DNA of 54,104 nt from Polyangiaceae bacterium. GTDB lineage: Bacteria > Myxococcota_A > Polyangia > Polyangiales > Polyangiaceae. A model generated the notes under the pieces. It searched no databases, was not told the DNA's origin, and saw only the letters and a list, made by a program, of their open reading frames with translations. Position 1 is the first letter of the stretch. Every line of letters begins with the position of its first letter. Positions 26,793 through 35,287 of the stretch are shown one piece after another. The stretch is from the NCBI GenBank assembly GCA_013361525.1, contig JABFXY010000210.1, positions 1 through 54,104 on the forward strand, given 5' to 3'. The position numbers and the translations under genes were made by a program.

Positions 26793-27620
26793 ATGACGAC
26801 GCACAACCCAATCGGCATTCCCGCAGTCCTGCTTTGCTCGGCGCTCGCACTCGTGCATTGCGCGCCCGGCGACGACCTCGACGAGCCTATCGAGGAGGAC
26901 GCGATGGCTTCGGAAGACGAGCTGACCGTCGGAAGCTTTCAAATGCCGTTTCCGTGCGGGGAAGTGTATTCAGGTCAGACACGCACCAATCACAGCCCGT
27001 TGTTGGCCGTCGACTTCAGTCGTGCGAACGCCTTCGGCGATGAGGTCGTCGCAGCCGCCGGCGGCACGGTGACCCGCGTCGAGAACGAGGGCAACACCAG
27101 CTACGGCCGCTGGGTCGAGATCGATCACGGCAGTGGCTATCGGACGCGCTACGCGCATCTCAGCGTTCAGAGCGTCAGCATTGGTCAAGGTGTGGCGCAG
27201 GGTCAAAAGGTCGGCGAGCTGGGATCGACGGGAGGCTCGACCGGCCCGCATCTGCATTACGAGCTCCGTCACGATGGCGCCCCTGTGAAGCCGGTCTTCA
27301 ATGGTCAGACCGCGACGTTCTACGGAACGAAGAGCTACACCAGCAAGAACAAGTGCAGCGGCGGCCCCAGCGGCGTGACCGGTATCGTCGATACGGCCGG
27401 TCCCGATCTCACCGTGCGCGCCGAGGCGAAGCCCGACAGCGACGCGGTCGGCGCCGTCAGCGACGGCGAAGCGGTCACGATTACCTGCCAAAAGCAAGGT
27501 GCGCCGGTGAATGGTACCTACGGCACCTCGAGCCTCTGGGATTACATCGGCAATGGCTACGTCGCAGATGCATACGTCTCGACGGGCTCGGACGGACAGG
27601 TCGCGCCGACCTGCGAGTGA
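26793..27620 (+). CDS. M23 (LytM-type) zinc peptidase with SH3b-like C-terminus
   Basis: The product is 275 residues with a lipoprotein-like signal ending LVHC. The M23 domain has the zinc-ligand pattern: His in TNHSPLLAVDF with its Asp, and the HLH motif in GPHLHYEL. GDEVVAAAGGTV and YAHLSV are typical of the family. About 70 C-terminal residues (GIVDTAGPDLTVRAEAKPD, ending in a Cys) resemble a bacterial SH3 domain. It would cut peptide cross-links in peptidoglycan, either for self-remodelling or for prey lysis. ATG 26793 is chosen; a GTG at 26781 lies upstream. Confidence 0.85.
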   Translation: MTTHNPIGIPAVLLCSALALVHCAPGDDLDEPIEEDAMASEDELTVGSFQMPFPCGEVYSGQTRTNHSPLLAVDFSRANAFGDEVVAAAGGTVTRVENEGNTSYGRWVEIDHGSGYRTRYAHLSVQSVSIGQGVAQGQKVGELGSTGGSTGPHLHYELRHDGAPVKPVFNGQTATFYGTKSYTSKNKCSGGPSGVTGIVDTAGPDLTVRAEAKPDSDAVGAVSDGEAVTITCQKQGAPVNGTYGTSSLWDYIGNGYVADAYVSTGSDGQVAPTCE

Positions 27621-27658
27621 CGCGGTCAACCATTCATCGTGAGAAGGAGGAAATAGAG

Positions 27659-28858
27659 ATGGATCCCACGACGAGTCGGCCTGTTCTGTGTTTTGTCATC
27701 GCGTGCCTGATCGCGGGTGTCCCGGGCTGCGCCGCCGACGGCGATCCGGTCGGTACTGGGGGATCGGACACCGGAGGGGCAGGCGCGGCGACTGCAGACG
27801 ACGGCGGAGGCGGCCTCGGTGTGGGTGGACGCGACGGGCCCGGCGGGCAGTCCGGCGTGGGCGGCCAGGGTGGCGAGGGAGTCGTCATCGATCCTCGAGC
27901 CGGCGTTTACCGGGAGGCATGCGATGGGTCCGCGGGCGTCTTCATCGATCATGACCATTTCGTCGACGCCAATGACGAGAACCAATTGCTCCGTGTCTAT
28001 GCGCGGGGTCAAGACGCTGCGCCCATCCAGACCTTCGAGACGAGCGACGACATCGGCCTCGACACCTCCGATGAGGCCGATATCGAAGGTGGTGCGCGCC
28101 TCGGAGACCGTATCTACTGGATCACCTCGCACGGCCGTAACAAGAACGGCGTCCTCGAAGAGTCGCGCTACCGCTTCTTCGCGACCGATATCAATGGCAG
28201 CGTTCCGGATGTTTCATTCGAAGTCCCCGGCCGTTACGAGTCGCTCTTGGAGGAGATGCTCGAATCCTCCAACTGGCTCGCTCCGCACGCCGAGGTGATC
28301 GCGTTGCTGGACGAGCGCTCGCAGCTCGACGAGGACACGGTGGAGGACCTCGCGCCCAAAATCAATGGAACCTGCATCGAGGGCCTCGCCGCCGCGCCGA
28401 CCGCGACGGACGCCCAGCGTCTGCTCATTGGTTTTCGCAACCCGCTCTACGAATCGAAGGCAATCGTCGTGACGCTCCTCAACCCCGACGCGGTCCTGAC
28501 CCAGCAGACCACGCCGACCTTCGGCGAGGCGATCTTGCTGGACCTCGCCGGCCTCGGGGTGCGAGCCATGACGTACTCGCCATTCCACGACGCGGTCATC
28601 ATCGTCGCGGGGGCGCCCACGGCGGACGGGGCGTTCAAGCTCTACAAATGGAAGGGGACCGCCGAAGATCCGCCCGAGCTCGTCCAGGATCTCGTCGTCC
28701 CCGCCGATTCGTCCCCCGAGGCCGTGGTGGTGTTTCCGGACAGCCTTTATGTCCAAGTGTTGCTCGACCAGGGGACCACCCAGATCAATGGTGAAGATTG
28801 CAAGGATGGCGCGCTCGCAGATCAGAAGTTCACGGATCTCATCCTGAAGATCGACTGA
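27659..28858 (+). CDS. Lipoprotein, DUF3616-like
   Basis: ATG 27659 is preceded by AGGAGG at 27645-27650. The 399-residue product has a signal ending VPGC, a ~45-residue Gly-rich linker, and a beta-rich domain. The segments ADIEGGARLGDRIYWITSHGR and ESRYRFFATDING resemble DUF3616, a probable beta-propeller type of unknown function. It lies 38 bp after the M23 peptidase, in the same run of exported proteins. Confidence 0.7.
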   Translation: MDPTTSRPVLCFVIACLIAGVPGCAADGDPVGTGGSDTGGAGAATADDGGGGLGVGGRDGPGGQSGVGGQGGEGVVIDPRAGVYREACDGSAGVFIDHDHFVDANDENQLLRVYARGQDAAPIQTFETSDDIGLDTSDEADIEGGARLGDRIYWITSHGRNKNGVLEESRYRFFATDINGSVPDVSFEVPGRYESLLEEMLESSNWLAPHAEVIALLDERSQLDEDTVEDLAPKINGTCIEGLAAAPTATDAQRLLIGFRNPLYESKAIVVTLLNPDAVLTQQTTPTFGEAILLDLAGLGVRAMTYSPFHDAVIIVAGAPTADGAFKLYKWKGTAEDPPELVQDLVVPADSSPEAVVVFPDSLYVQVLLDQGTTQINGEDCKDGALADQKFTDLILKID

Positions 28859-28906
28859 CAGCTAGCGATTGCCTCGTTGGGATTGGTGAAGGAAGAGAGG
28901 GCTACT

Positions 28907-29872
28907 GTGTCGATGTTCGACATCATTCGAAGTGGTGAGGCTCGGCCGATCCTGTCCGAGAGCAGCTCGACGGGTTGGCTCGCCGTCGGGTGCATCGCGC
29001 TTTGCGCCGCGTGCGCATCCTGTACCCCAGGGGAAGGAGCCAGCGACGGCCCCTCCCCCGGTGGTGGCGGGTCGAGCGGGTCCGAGTCGGGGCCAGGGGC
29101 CGGCGGGGAGTCTACAAGCGGCGGAGCGGACGAAGGCGGGGCGCCGAGCTCGAGCGGCCCCGGTGGAGGTGGCCAGGGCGGAGCGGGAGGCGCAGGCGAA
29201 GCGCCGAGCCTCCCGGCCGAGTTGCTCGATCTCTCGAATTGGAAGCTCACGCTTCCGATCAGCGAGGCCGGCGACGAATCGCCGCTCGAAATCAAGCAGC
29301 CCGATCTGGCGACGTACAGCGTCGATCCGTATTTCCACCTCGATGCGGCCAAAGACGGCGTGATCTTTCAGGCGCACGCGGGCGGCGCCACGACGAGCAA
29401 CTCGGGCTATCCGCGCTCGGAGCTCCGCGAGATGACCAGCCGAGGCGCAGACCTCGCGAGCTGGTCGACGACCTCCGGCACGCACACGCTCGTGGTCACG
29501 CAGGCGATCACGCACCTGCCCGCTGCCAAGCCTCATGTCGTCGCTGGGCAGATCCACGACGACTCCGACGACGTGGTGATGATCCGCCTCGAGGACGAGT
29601 ATCTATTCGTGGAGGGCGGCGGCGACGACCTCGGCGAGCTCGACCCCAATTACGTGCTGGGTACCCCATTTGCGATCAAATTGGTCGCAGCGGACGGCGT
29701 CATCCAAGTCTATTACAATGACCTGACGACCCCGAAGGTCGAGGTCGAGGCCGACGCGTCGGGCTGCTATTTCAAAGCCGGCGTCTACACGCAGTCGAAC
29801 ACGAGCACGGGCGACGAGCCGTCGGCCTATGGGGAGGTCGTTGTGTACGACCTCTCGGTGGTGCACCAATGA
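28907..29872 (+). CDS. Alginate lyase family PL7 lipoprotein
   Basis: The product is 321 residues if GTG 28907 is used, which has AGAGG a few bases upstream; ATG 28913 is also possible. A signal with a Cys cluster and a ~55-residue Gly/Ser linker precede one PL7 (Alginate_lyase2) domain. All three family signatures are present: RSELREM (near 29414), QIH (near 29549) and YFKAGVYTQ (near 29767), holding the Arg, Gln-His and Tyr of the active site. It cleaves alginate-like uronates by beta-elimination. QIH variants often accept guluronate, but substrate preference cannot be fixed here. Confidence 0.9.
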   Translation: MSMFDIIRSGEARPILSESSSTGWLAVGCIALCAACASCTPGEGASDGPSPGGGGSSGSESGPGAGGESTSGGADEGGAPSSSGPGGGGQGGAGGAGEAPSLPAELLDLSNWKLTLPISEAGDESPLEIKQPDLATYSVDPYFHLDAAKDGVIFQAHAGGATTSNSGYPRSELREMTSRGADLASWSTTSGTHTLVVTQAITHLPAAKPHVVAGQIHDDSDDVVMIRLEDEYLFVEGGGDDLGELDPNYVLGTPFAIKLVAADGVIQVYYNDLTTPKVEVEADASGCYFKAGVYTQSNTSTGDEPSAYGEVVVYDLSVVHQ

Positions 29873-29956
29873 CATCGAAACGCGTGGCCGTCCCAGCGCC
29901 GGACGTCGGGGTCCTCTTGGCTTGCCCGCCGGAACCAATGATAGCTTTGAGGACGC

Positions 29957-31363
29957 ATGCAGCACCCGAAGCAGGGGGATGTCGTCGCCGGAAAGTACCA
30001 GCTCGTTAGCCGAGTGTCCGGGGGCGGCATGGGCTCGGTTTGGCTCGGGCGTCACCTTCGACTCGACGCGCCCGTAGCGGTGAAGCTCATGCACCCCGAC
30101 CTCGCACAGGACGCGGACGCGCGCGCGCGCTTCGAGCGCGAGGCCAAAGCCGCGGCGCAGATCCGCAGCCCCCACGTGGTGCATGTGTACGATCACGGCG
30201 TCGACGGAGAGCACCCGTTCCTGGTGATGGAGTTTCTCGTTGGCTGCGATCTCTCCGAACGACTGCGAGGCGGAGCCGTGCTGCCGGCGCACGAGATCGC
30301 GCGGATCTGCGACGAGGTTTGCAAGGGACTCGCGCGCGCGCACGCGCTCGGCATCGTCCACCGCGATCTGAAACCGGCGAACGTCTTCTTGTCGGCGCCG
30401 GATGAAGACATGGTCAAGCTGCTCGACTTCGGTATCGCCAAAGAGACCGGCGCCAGGCGCGTCGTCGACAGCGACACCACCACGGGGCAGTTCATCGGCT
30501 CGCCGCAGTACATCAGCCCGGAGCAGGCACGCGGCCAACCCGTCGACGCGCGCAGCGATCTCTGGTCCGTGGGCGTCATGCTCTATCTGGCGGTGACCGG
30601 GGCGCGCCCATTCAACGCGGATGACGTCGGTGATCTCATCGTCCGGATCTGCACGGAGGGCTTCACGCCGGCGACGGCCATCCGCCCCGACCTCCCCCCG
30701 GCCATCGACGCGTTCTTCAGCCGCGCGATGTGCCGCGACCGAGCCGGCCGATTCCAGAGCGCCGGCGACCTCGCGGCGGCGTTTCGAGCTGCGCTCGGCC
30801 TTGCTCCGTCGATGACGCGGCCAGGGCATGTGCTTGCGGCGGCCCCGCCGTCGATGCCGGCGAGCCACCTCCTTGCAATGGCGGCGTCCGCGCCATCCGC
30901 CGCGACGGCGGCGCGCGACGACACGCTCGCCGCCACCGCGGCCGTCTACAAGCCGCGCGCGCGCACGCGAAACCTCCTCTTCGCCAGCGCGGCCGTCGCC
31001 GCGGCCGCGCTCGGCGGGACGCTCGCGTATGCCTTCATCGCGCTGCGCACGGAATCGGGCCGGGTTTCTGGTCCGGCGTCCCCCGCCGCGACCGAGTCTT
31101 CGTTCGCGATCACAAGCACGGCGTTGCCGTCTGCGGAGCATTTCCGGCCTTCCGACGCCGCCCACCCGTCAGGACCCAGCACGGCGACGTCAGCGCTCGC
31201 GAGCACGCCGGTCGTGAGCCCCGCGGTTGGGGGCACGCCGGCGGTGAGCGCTCCGGCCGTGAGCGCTCCCGTAGGCTCGGTCCAACGGCCCGCTCAGCGT
31301 TCGCCATCGACGGCGACGGCGCCGAAGACGCGACCGACCGCGTCGCCCGTGTTGGGGTACTGA
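29957..31363 (+). CDS. Membrane Ser/Thr protein kinase (cassette C)
   Basis: The product is 468 residues from ATG 29957, which has GAGG upstream. Kinase signatures: SGGGMGSVWLG, Lys43 in VAVKLM, EREAK, canonical HRDLKPAN (135 on), DFG at 157-159, and SPEQ in place of APEQ. A transmembrane helix (about 336-360) leads to an Ala/Pro/Ser-rich external tail with repeats of PAVSAP type. Unlike kinases A and B it keeps the canonical catalytic lysine loop. Its TGA overlaps the next ATG by one base, so kinase and TPR protein are translationally coupled. No FHA activator is adjacent. Confidence 0.92.
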   Translation: MQHPKQGDVVAGKYQLVSRVSGGGMGSVWLGRHLRLDAPVAVKLMHPDLAQDADARARFEREAKAAAQIRSPHVVHVYDHGVDGEHPFLVMEFLVGCDLSERLRGGAVLPAHEIARICDEVCKGLARAHALGIVHRDLKPANVFLSAPDEDMVKLLDFGIAKETGARRVVDSDTTTGQFIGSPQYISPEQARGQPVDARSDLWSVGVMLYLAVTGARPFNADDVGDLIVRICTEGFTPATAIRPDLPPAIDAFFSRAMCRDRAGRFQSAGDLAAAFRAALGLAPSMTRPGHVLAAAPPSMPASHLLAMAASAPSAATAARDDTLAATAAVYKPRARTRNLLFASAAVAAAALGGTLAYAFIALRTESGRVSGPASPAATESSFAITSTALPSAEHFRPSDAAHPSGPSTATSALASTPVVSPAVGGTPAVSAPAVSAPVGSVQRPAQRSPSTATAPKTRPTASPVLGY

Positions 31364-32295
31364 TGCGGCTGCGCCGAGCGTTACAGCGGACAGCGCTCGC
31401 GCTCATGTTTTGGGCGGGCGCCGTGACGACGAGCGGTGTCGCGCTCGCCGACGCACGCGATGAGGCGCGAGCCCTCGCAACAGAAGGGATCGACCTGCTC
31501 CGCGAAGGCAAGCCCGCCGAGGCACTCGCCCAGCTGCGCGCAGCAGAGAAGCTTCATCACGCGCCGACGCACTTGCTCTTCATCGCGCGAGCCCAGCGCG
31601 CGCTCGGCCGGCTCGAAGAAGCGCACGAAGCCTACGTCTCCATCTTGCTCGAGCGACTCCCTCCCGACGCGCACGAAGCATTCCGGGCGGCGCGGCGCGA
31701 AGCAGCGGAAGAAGAGACCGCCATTCGGAAGGAGATCGCCACCATTACGATCGAGCCCCCCGACTCGAATGACGAAATGGCCCTCGTGGATGGTCGAGCA
31801 CTGGACCGCACGCGTCTGTCGTATCCCATCGGTGTTTCCGAAGGCGCGCACACCGTCGAGGTGAAGGCGGGTGACAGCGTGCGATCGGTCGTGCACGTCC
31901 AGGCGAAGCGCGGTGAAACCGTACCGGTCGTCTTTCCGCGGGTGCCAAAGGAGAGGACCGCCGCAGTGGTGAGTCCGTGGCCGTGGGTGATCGCCGCGGT
32001 GGGTGCCAGCGGCTTGATCGCCGGGGGCGCGACCGGGGGTGTCGCGCTCTCGACGCGCGACGACGCAGAGGCAGCGCCTTCGCAGCGCGAGGGTGCGGAT
32101 CTCGCGGCGTCGGCAGACACCTTGGCGAGCGCATCAACCGGCCTCTTCATTGTCGGCGGCCTGCTCCTCGCCGGCGGCGCGGCCTGGGGAATCGTCGATG
32201 TCGCGACGCTCGGCTCAGACGACGACCGCGGCAAGGCGACGCTCGTCGTTGGCCCCGGCACCCTGGGCGTTCGCCTTACCCATGGATGGCTGTGA
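31363..32295 (+). CDS. TPR / PEGA-like membrane protein (cassette C)
   Basis: The product is 310 residues, overlapping the kinase stop as TGATG. It has a signal peptide ending VALADA, TPR-like helices (EGIDLLREGKPAEALAQL, then LLFIARAQRALGRLEEAHEA), a PEGA-like section (LSYPIGVSEGAHTVEVKAG), and two transmembrane helices with a charged loop between. The tight coupling to the kinase gene is the best evidence in the window that these two families work together. Confidence 0.78.
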   Translation: MRLRRALQRTALALMFWAGAVTTSGVALADARDEARALATEGIDLLREGKPAEALAQLRAAEKLHHAPTHLLFIARAQRALGRLEEAHEAYVSILLERLPPDAHEAFRAARREAAEEETAIRKEIATITIEPPDSNDEMALVDGRALDRTRLSYPIGVSEGAHTVEVKAGDSVRSVVHVQAKRGETVPVVFPRVPKERTAAVVSPWPWVIAAVGASGLIAGGATGGVALSTRDDAEAAPSQREGADLAASADTLASASTGLFIVGGLLLAGGAAWGIVDVATLGSDDDRGKATLVVGPGTLGVRLTHGWL

Positions 32296-32326
32296 CGTCC
32301 GCCGACCAACTGGTACCATCGGGCCA

Positions 32327-33751
32327 ATGGGGCATGCGCGCGGTCCGCTCCTAGCCACGATACTGTGCGCAGGGTGCTTCGTGGACCCATACTCGCTCGA
32401 CGGCCGCGCTTGCCCTTGCATTGAGGGTTACGTCTGCGACGACGCCACGAATACGTGCGTCAGCGATAACGCCGTCGGCGGCGGTCCTCCGGCGGTCGGC
32501 GGAGCCGGCGGCACCGGGGCCATGGGCATGAGCGGCGGCTCGGGTGGCACGGGAGCAGGCGGCGCGGAGCCGACCCATTGCGGAGGCGTGGCAGCGATCC
32601 ATGGCCTATCGCCGGATTGGTTCAACCTGAGCCAAGCCCCGGGGTGCACACTCACCGTGCAAGATGGCGCGGCGACCTTCAACCAGGCATTGGGCGCCGC
32701 GGAGGCCTATTGCAGCATCAAGAGCGATTACGATTTCGACCTCCGCGGTCGCCGCATGTTTCTTCGCTTTGCCGACCCTTTCCCCGGCTCGGGGCCCGGC
32801 ACGCCGACCTACATCGGTGTCAAGATCAGCGACGAAGCGGCAGGCGCAGGCGCCGCGATCGCGGTCCGAAGGAACTCTGGCATCTACCACATGAAGGCGT
32901 ACCTCGACCTCGAAGCAGGGGATGTGACCGTCGAGGAGCAAGACGTCGCGAACCTTCCGCGCTATCTCTCGATTCGAGCCTCCGGTACCGACGCGGACCC
33001 GATCCTCGTATACGAATATGCGGACGACTCCGGCGTATGGGCCGAGCTTGCCCGCACGAGCCCCCCTCCGATGGATCTCTCTGCCGTCCGCACGGTCCTC
33101 TATAGCGACGTCAGCAGCAAAACCCCGCTCGAGTCGGACGACTGGATCAAGGTGGACCAGTTCGCCGGACGGATCGTCCCCGAGAGTGGGCCGGAGATCG
33201 AGGACGAGCCGCTTTGCCGCATCAGCAAGATCGCCGACGATTTCACGACCGGCTCCTACGAGCAAACCTTCGGGCCTGCGAGCGGCGCCACCACATGCGT
33301 GGCATCGGCCCCGACGCCAGGTGTGCTCCGCCTGTGTGCGCCAATGGGCGTCAGTCGCTGTTCGATCTTGAGTCGCCGCCTCTACGATTGGCAGTCGGGT
33401 CACCTGGGCATCGATGTCGGCAACCTCAGTGGCACGCCCAACGGCGGCCTGTACGTCCTCGAGCCCGCCGGGCAGATCTTCGAGACATCGGACACCCGAA
33501 TCGTCTTCAACGGGTCCACGGTGACCGGGATCGGTACCGCCGCAAACGTGTCCTCCCCATCACTTCACCTCGATGCTCGAGGCACAGCCGAAGAGCTCAT
33601 CGTGAGCTACGACAAGGGAGCGGGCCGTGTCGACCTGGGAAGCGCGGAGATCGGTACCATGGCCCTCGCCGTCGGCCTCCTCGTGGACAACCAGGATCCC
33701 GCCGGAGAGTCGTGCGTCGACTTCACGTCGCTCGTCGCTGCCTCCGACTAA
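32327..33751 (+). CDS. Lipoprotein of cassette C
   Basis: The product is 474 residues. The signal ends in LCAGC, followed by a Cys-rich EGF-like stretch (ACPCIEGYVCDDATNTC) and a Gly-rich linker. Two similar beta-sandwich domains of about 180 residues follow, each with short aromatic strands (YDFDLRGRRMFLRF, then LYDWQSGHLGIDVG). These look like LamG or other jelly-roll lectin folds, but I cannot name the family with confidence. It lies 31 bp after the TPR gene, in the same position as the lipoproteins of cassettes A and D. Confidence 0.7.
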   Translation: MGHARGPLLATILCAGCFVDPYSLDGRACPCIEGYVCDDATNTCVSDNAVGGGPPAVGGAGGTGAMGMSGGSGGTGAGGAEPTHCGGVAAIHGLSPDWFNLSQAPGCTLTVQDGAATFNQALGAAEAYCSIKSDYDFDLRGRRMFLRFADPFPGSGPGTPTYIGVKISDEAAGAGAAIAVRRNSGIYHMKAYLDLEAGDVTVEEQDVANLPRYLSIRASGTDADPILVYEYADDSGVWAELARTSPPPMDLSAVRTVLYSDVSSKTPLESDDWIKVDQFAGRIVPESGPEIEDEPLCRISKIADDFTTGSYEQTFGPASGATTCVASAPTPGVLRLCAPMGVSRCSILSRRLYDWQSGHLGIDVGNLSGTPNGGLYVLEPAGQIFETSDTRIVFNGSTVTGIGTAANVSSPSLHLDARGTAEELIVSYDKGAGRVDLGSAEIGTMALAVGLLVDNQDPAGESCVDFTSLVAASD

Positions 33752-33808
33752 TCGCTAAACAAGCGACGCACGGCAATGGGCCATCCGGCCTACCAGGCAT
33801 CGAGCCTC

Positions 33809-35287
33809 TCATGGCTTGATGCTCACCACCCGCGGCTTCGCCGGCGCATAACAGACGAGCCTCGGATCTTCGTCCTTCATGCTGCCCTTCACGTGGGCAA
33901 TGACGGCCTCCCCTACCTCTTTCGACGGGACGACCAATCCGAGGCGCCGGCCGCCCTCCACGAAGTCGACGAGCTGGAGCTTGTCGATATCGGGGAAGGT
34001 CGCGAGCGCCTTGCGCGTGGTGGGGAACGTGTAGTTCGGCTCACTTTTGTAGCTGACGTCATAGAGGAACACGAACGGCGTTTTGCACTCGCCCTCGGGC
34101 TCGGTATTCGGCACGAGCTCGTAGAGCTTTGCGCTGGATGTGGCCCAGAAGCTTCCGTCCATCGCGACCATATCCGGGTATTCGGCCGGCCATGGGAGGG
34201 TGGCGACCAGCTTCCACGCGCCGCCTTCCAGCGATTTGATTTCGCCGGCCTTGACCGCGTACACCTTGCCGTCGCCGCCGAAGATACGGGCGGTCCGGCC
34301 AGGTCCCCCGAGCGGTGGCAGGATTGTCGGTTTGCCGCCCGAGACCTCGATGACGCGATCGCCCGCGACGACCCAGGCGACATCGCCGTTACCACGAACG
34401 AAGTCGTCGTGGAACCAGGCGTCCTTGGGTATCCCCTCGAGCGGGAAGATTTTGGATTTGCCGCCTGCCGCACCCCAGATCTCGAGCGCGGGTCCCTCAT
34501 CGTCACAACGCTGTCCACCGAAGAACGCGGTCCCGGCGCGCGTCGCGCCAAAGACGGTCGGCGATATGGCCGTATAGCGATAATACTGGCTCTTCTTTCC
34601 GCATCCCTCCTCGAAGGTCGAGACGGAGAATCCCTTCCACGGGCCGCCGGCGTGGACGATGCGCGCGCCCTCGAAATGGTCCCAGCCGGCGATGAGGGTG
34701 GTGTCGTCAATCACCACCGCGCCCAGCACGGAACCGGGGCCACCGCCCGGCGCGAACGTCACCGCGGCGGCGACGTTGCCCTTCACCGGCTGCCACGTGG
34801 GCCTCGGCCAGCGCCCGTACGTCGACTCCCTTATGACGCCGAGCTTGTCGGGATAACGCCCGGCGATGCCTTGCATCACCATCGCGCCATTGATGGTCTC
34901 GGGCGGATCGTCCTCCGGGAGGTCGACTGCCCACTCCACGCCTTGACGGGAGAGCTTGCCGACCTTGTTCCCATTGCCCGTTACGACGATCGTGTCCCCG
35001 AGCTCTTGCAGGCTGCCGAACCCCATCGGCTCGAAGCGCGCGACCGGCTTGAGGCGCGGAGGCCCAGCGGGAATCGAGGCGATCGCCGCGGTGGACGACG
35101 ACGAGGCGGAAGCGGATTGCACGACCGCCGCGCTCGTCTCGGCGATCGCGGTGGGCTCCGCGTTCGCGCTGGGAGGTGCATCCCCCGGGGAGGAGCACGC
35201 CGTCAGGGCCGCGCCTTGCAGAGCCGCCGCCAATCCCAGCCCATACGCGATCTTGCGATTGCTCATGCCTTCCGTGATCTCTTTCAT
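33809..35287 (-). CDS. Beta-propeller-like lipoprotein
   Basis: The product is 492 residues. ATG 35287 overlaps the upstream cytochrome stop as ATGA. The signal ends LTAC, then a Ser/Ala linker to about residue 70. Repeated short units such as GTAFFGGQRCDD, GNGDVAWVVAGDRVIEV, GDGKVYAVKAGEIKSLEG and MDGSFWATSSAKLYEL suggest a propeller, with blades of about 40 residues. Translational coupling to a multihaem cytochrome suggests a structural partner role. A ~48-bp fragment of this gene occurs at 19985-20032. Confidence 0.7.
   Translation of the reverse strand: MKEITEGMSNRKIAYGLGLAAALQGAALTACSSPGDAPPSANAEPTAIAETSAAVVQSASASSSSTAAIASIPAGPPRLKPVARFEPMGFGSLQELGDTIVVTGNGNKVGKLSRQGVEWAVDLPEDDPPETINGAMVMQGIAGRYPDKLGVIRESTYGRWPRPTWQPVKGNVAAAVTFAPGGGPGSVLGAVVIDDTTLIAGWDHFEGARIVHAGGPWKGFSVSTFEEGCGKKSQYYRYTAISPTVFGATRAGTAFFGGQRCDDEGPALEIWGAAGGKSKIFPLEGIPKDAWFHDDFVRGNGDVAWVVAGDRVIEVSGGKPTILPPLGGPGRTARIFGGDGKVYAVKAGEIKSLEGGAWKLVATLPWPAEYPDMVAMDGSFWATSSAKLYELVPNTEPEGECKTPFVFLYDVSYKSEPNYTFPTTRKALATFPDIDKLQLVDFVEGGRRLGLVVPSKEVGEAVIAHVKGSMKDEDPRLVCYAPAKPRVVSIKP

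Noticed and set aside
29900..29920. GG-N10-GC match upstream of kinase C
   Set aside because: The -12 part (AGCGCC) is far from TTGCW; such matches are expected by chance in this GC content.
29603..31165. 520-codon minus-strand frame opposite kinase C
   Set aside because: Low-complexity Arg/Ala composition antisense to an intact kinase.
33752..33766. TCGCT-AAACA-AGCGA hairpin after cassette C
   Set aside because: A 5-bp stem without a T tract is too weak to call a terminator.
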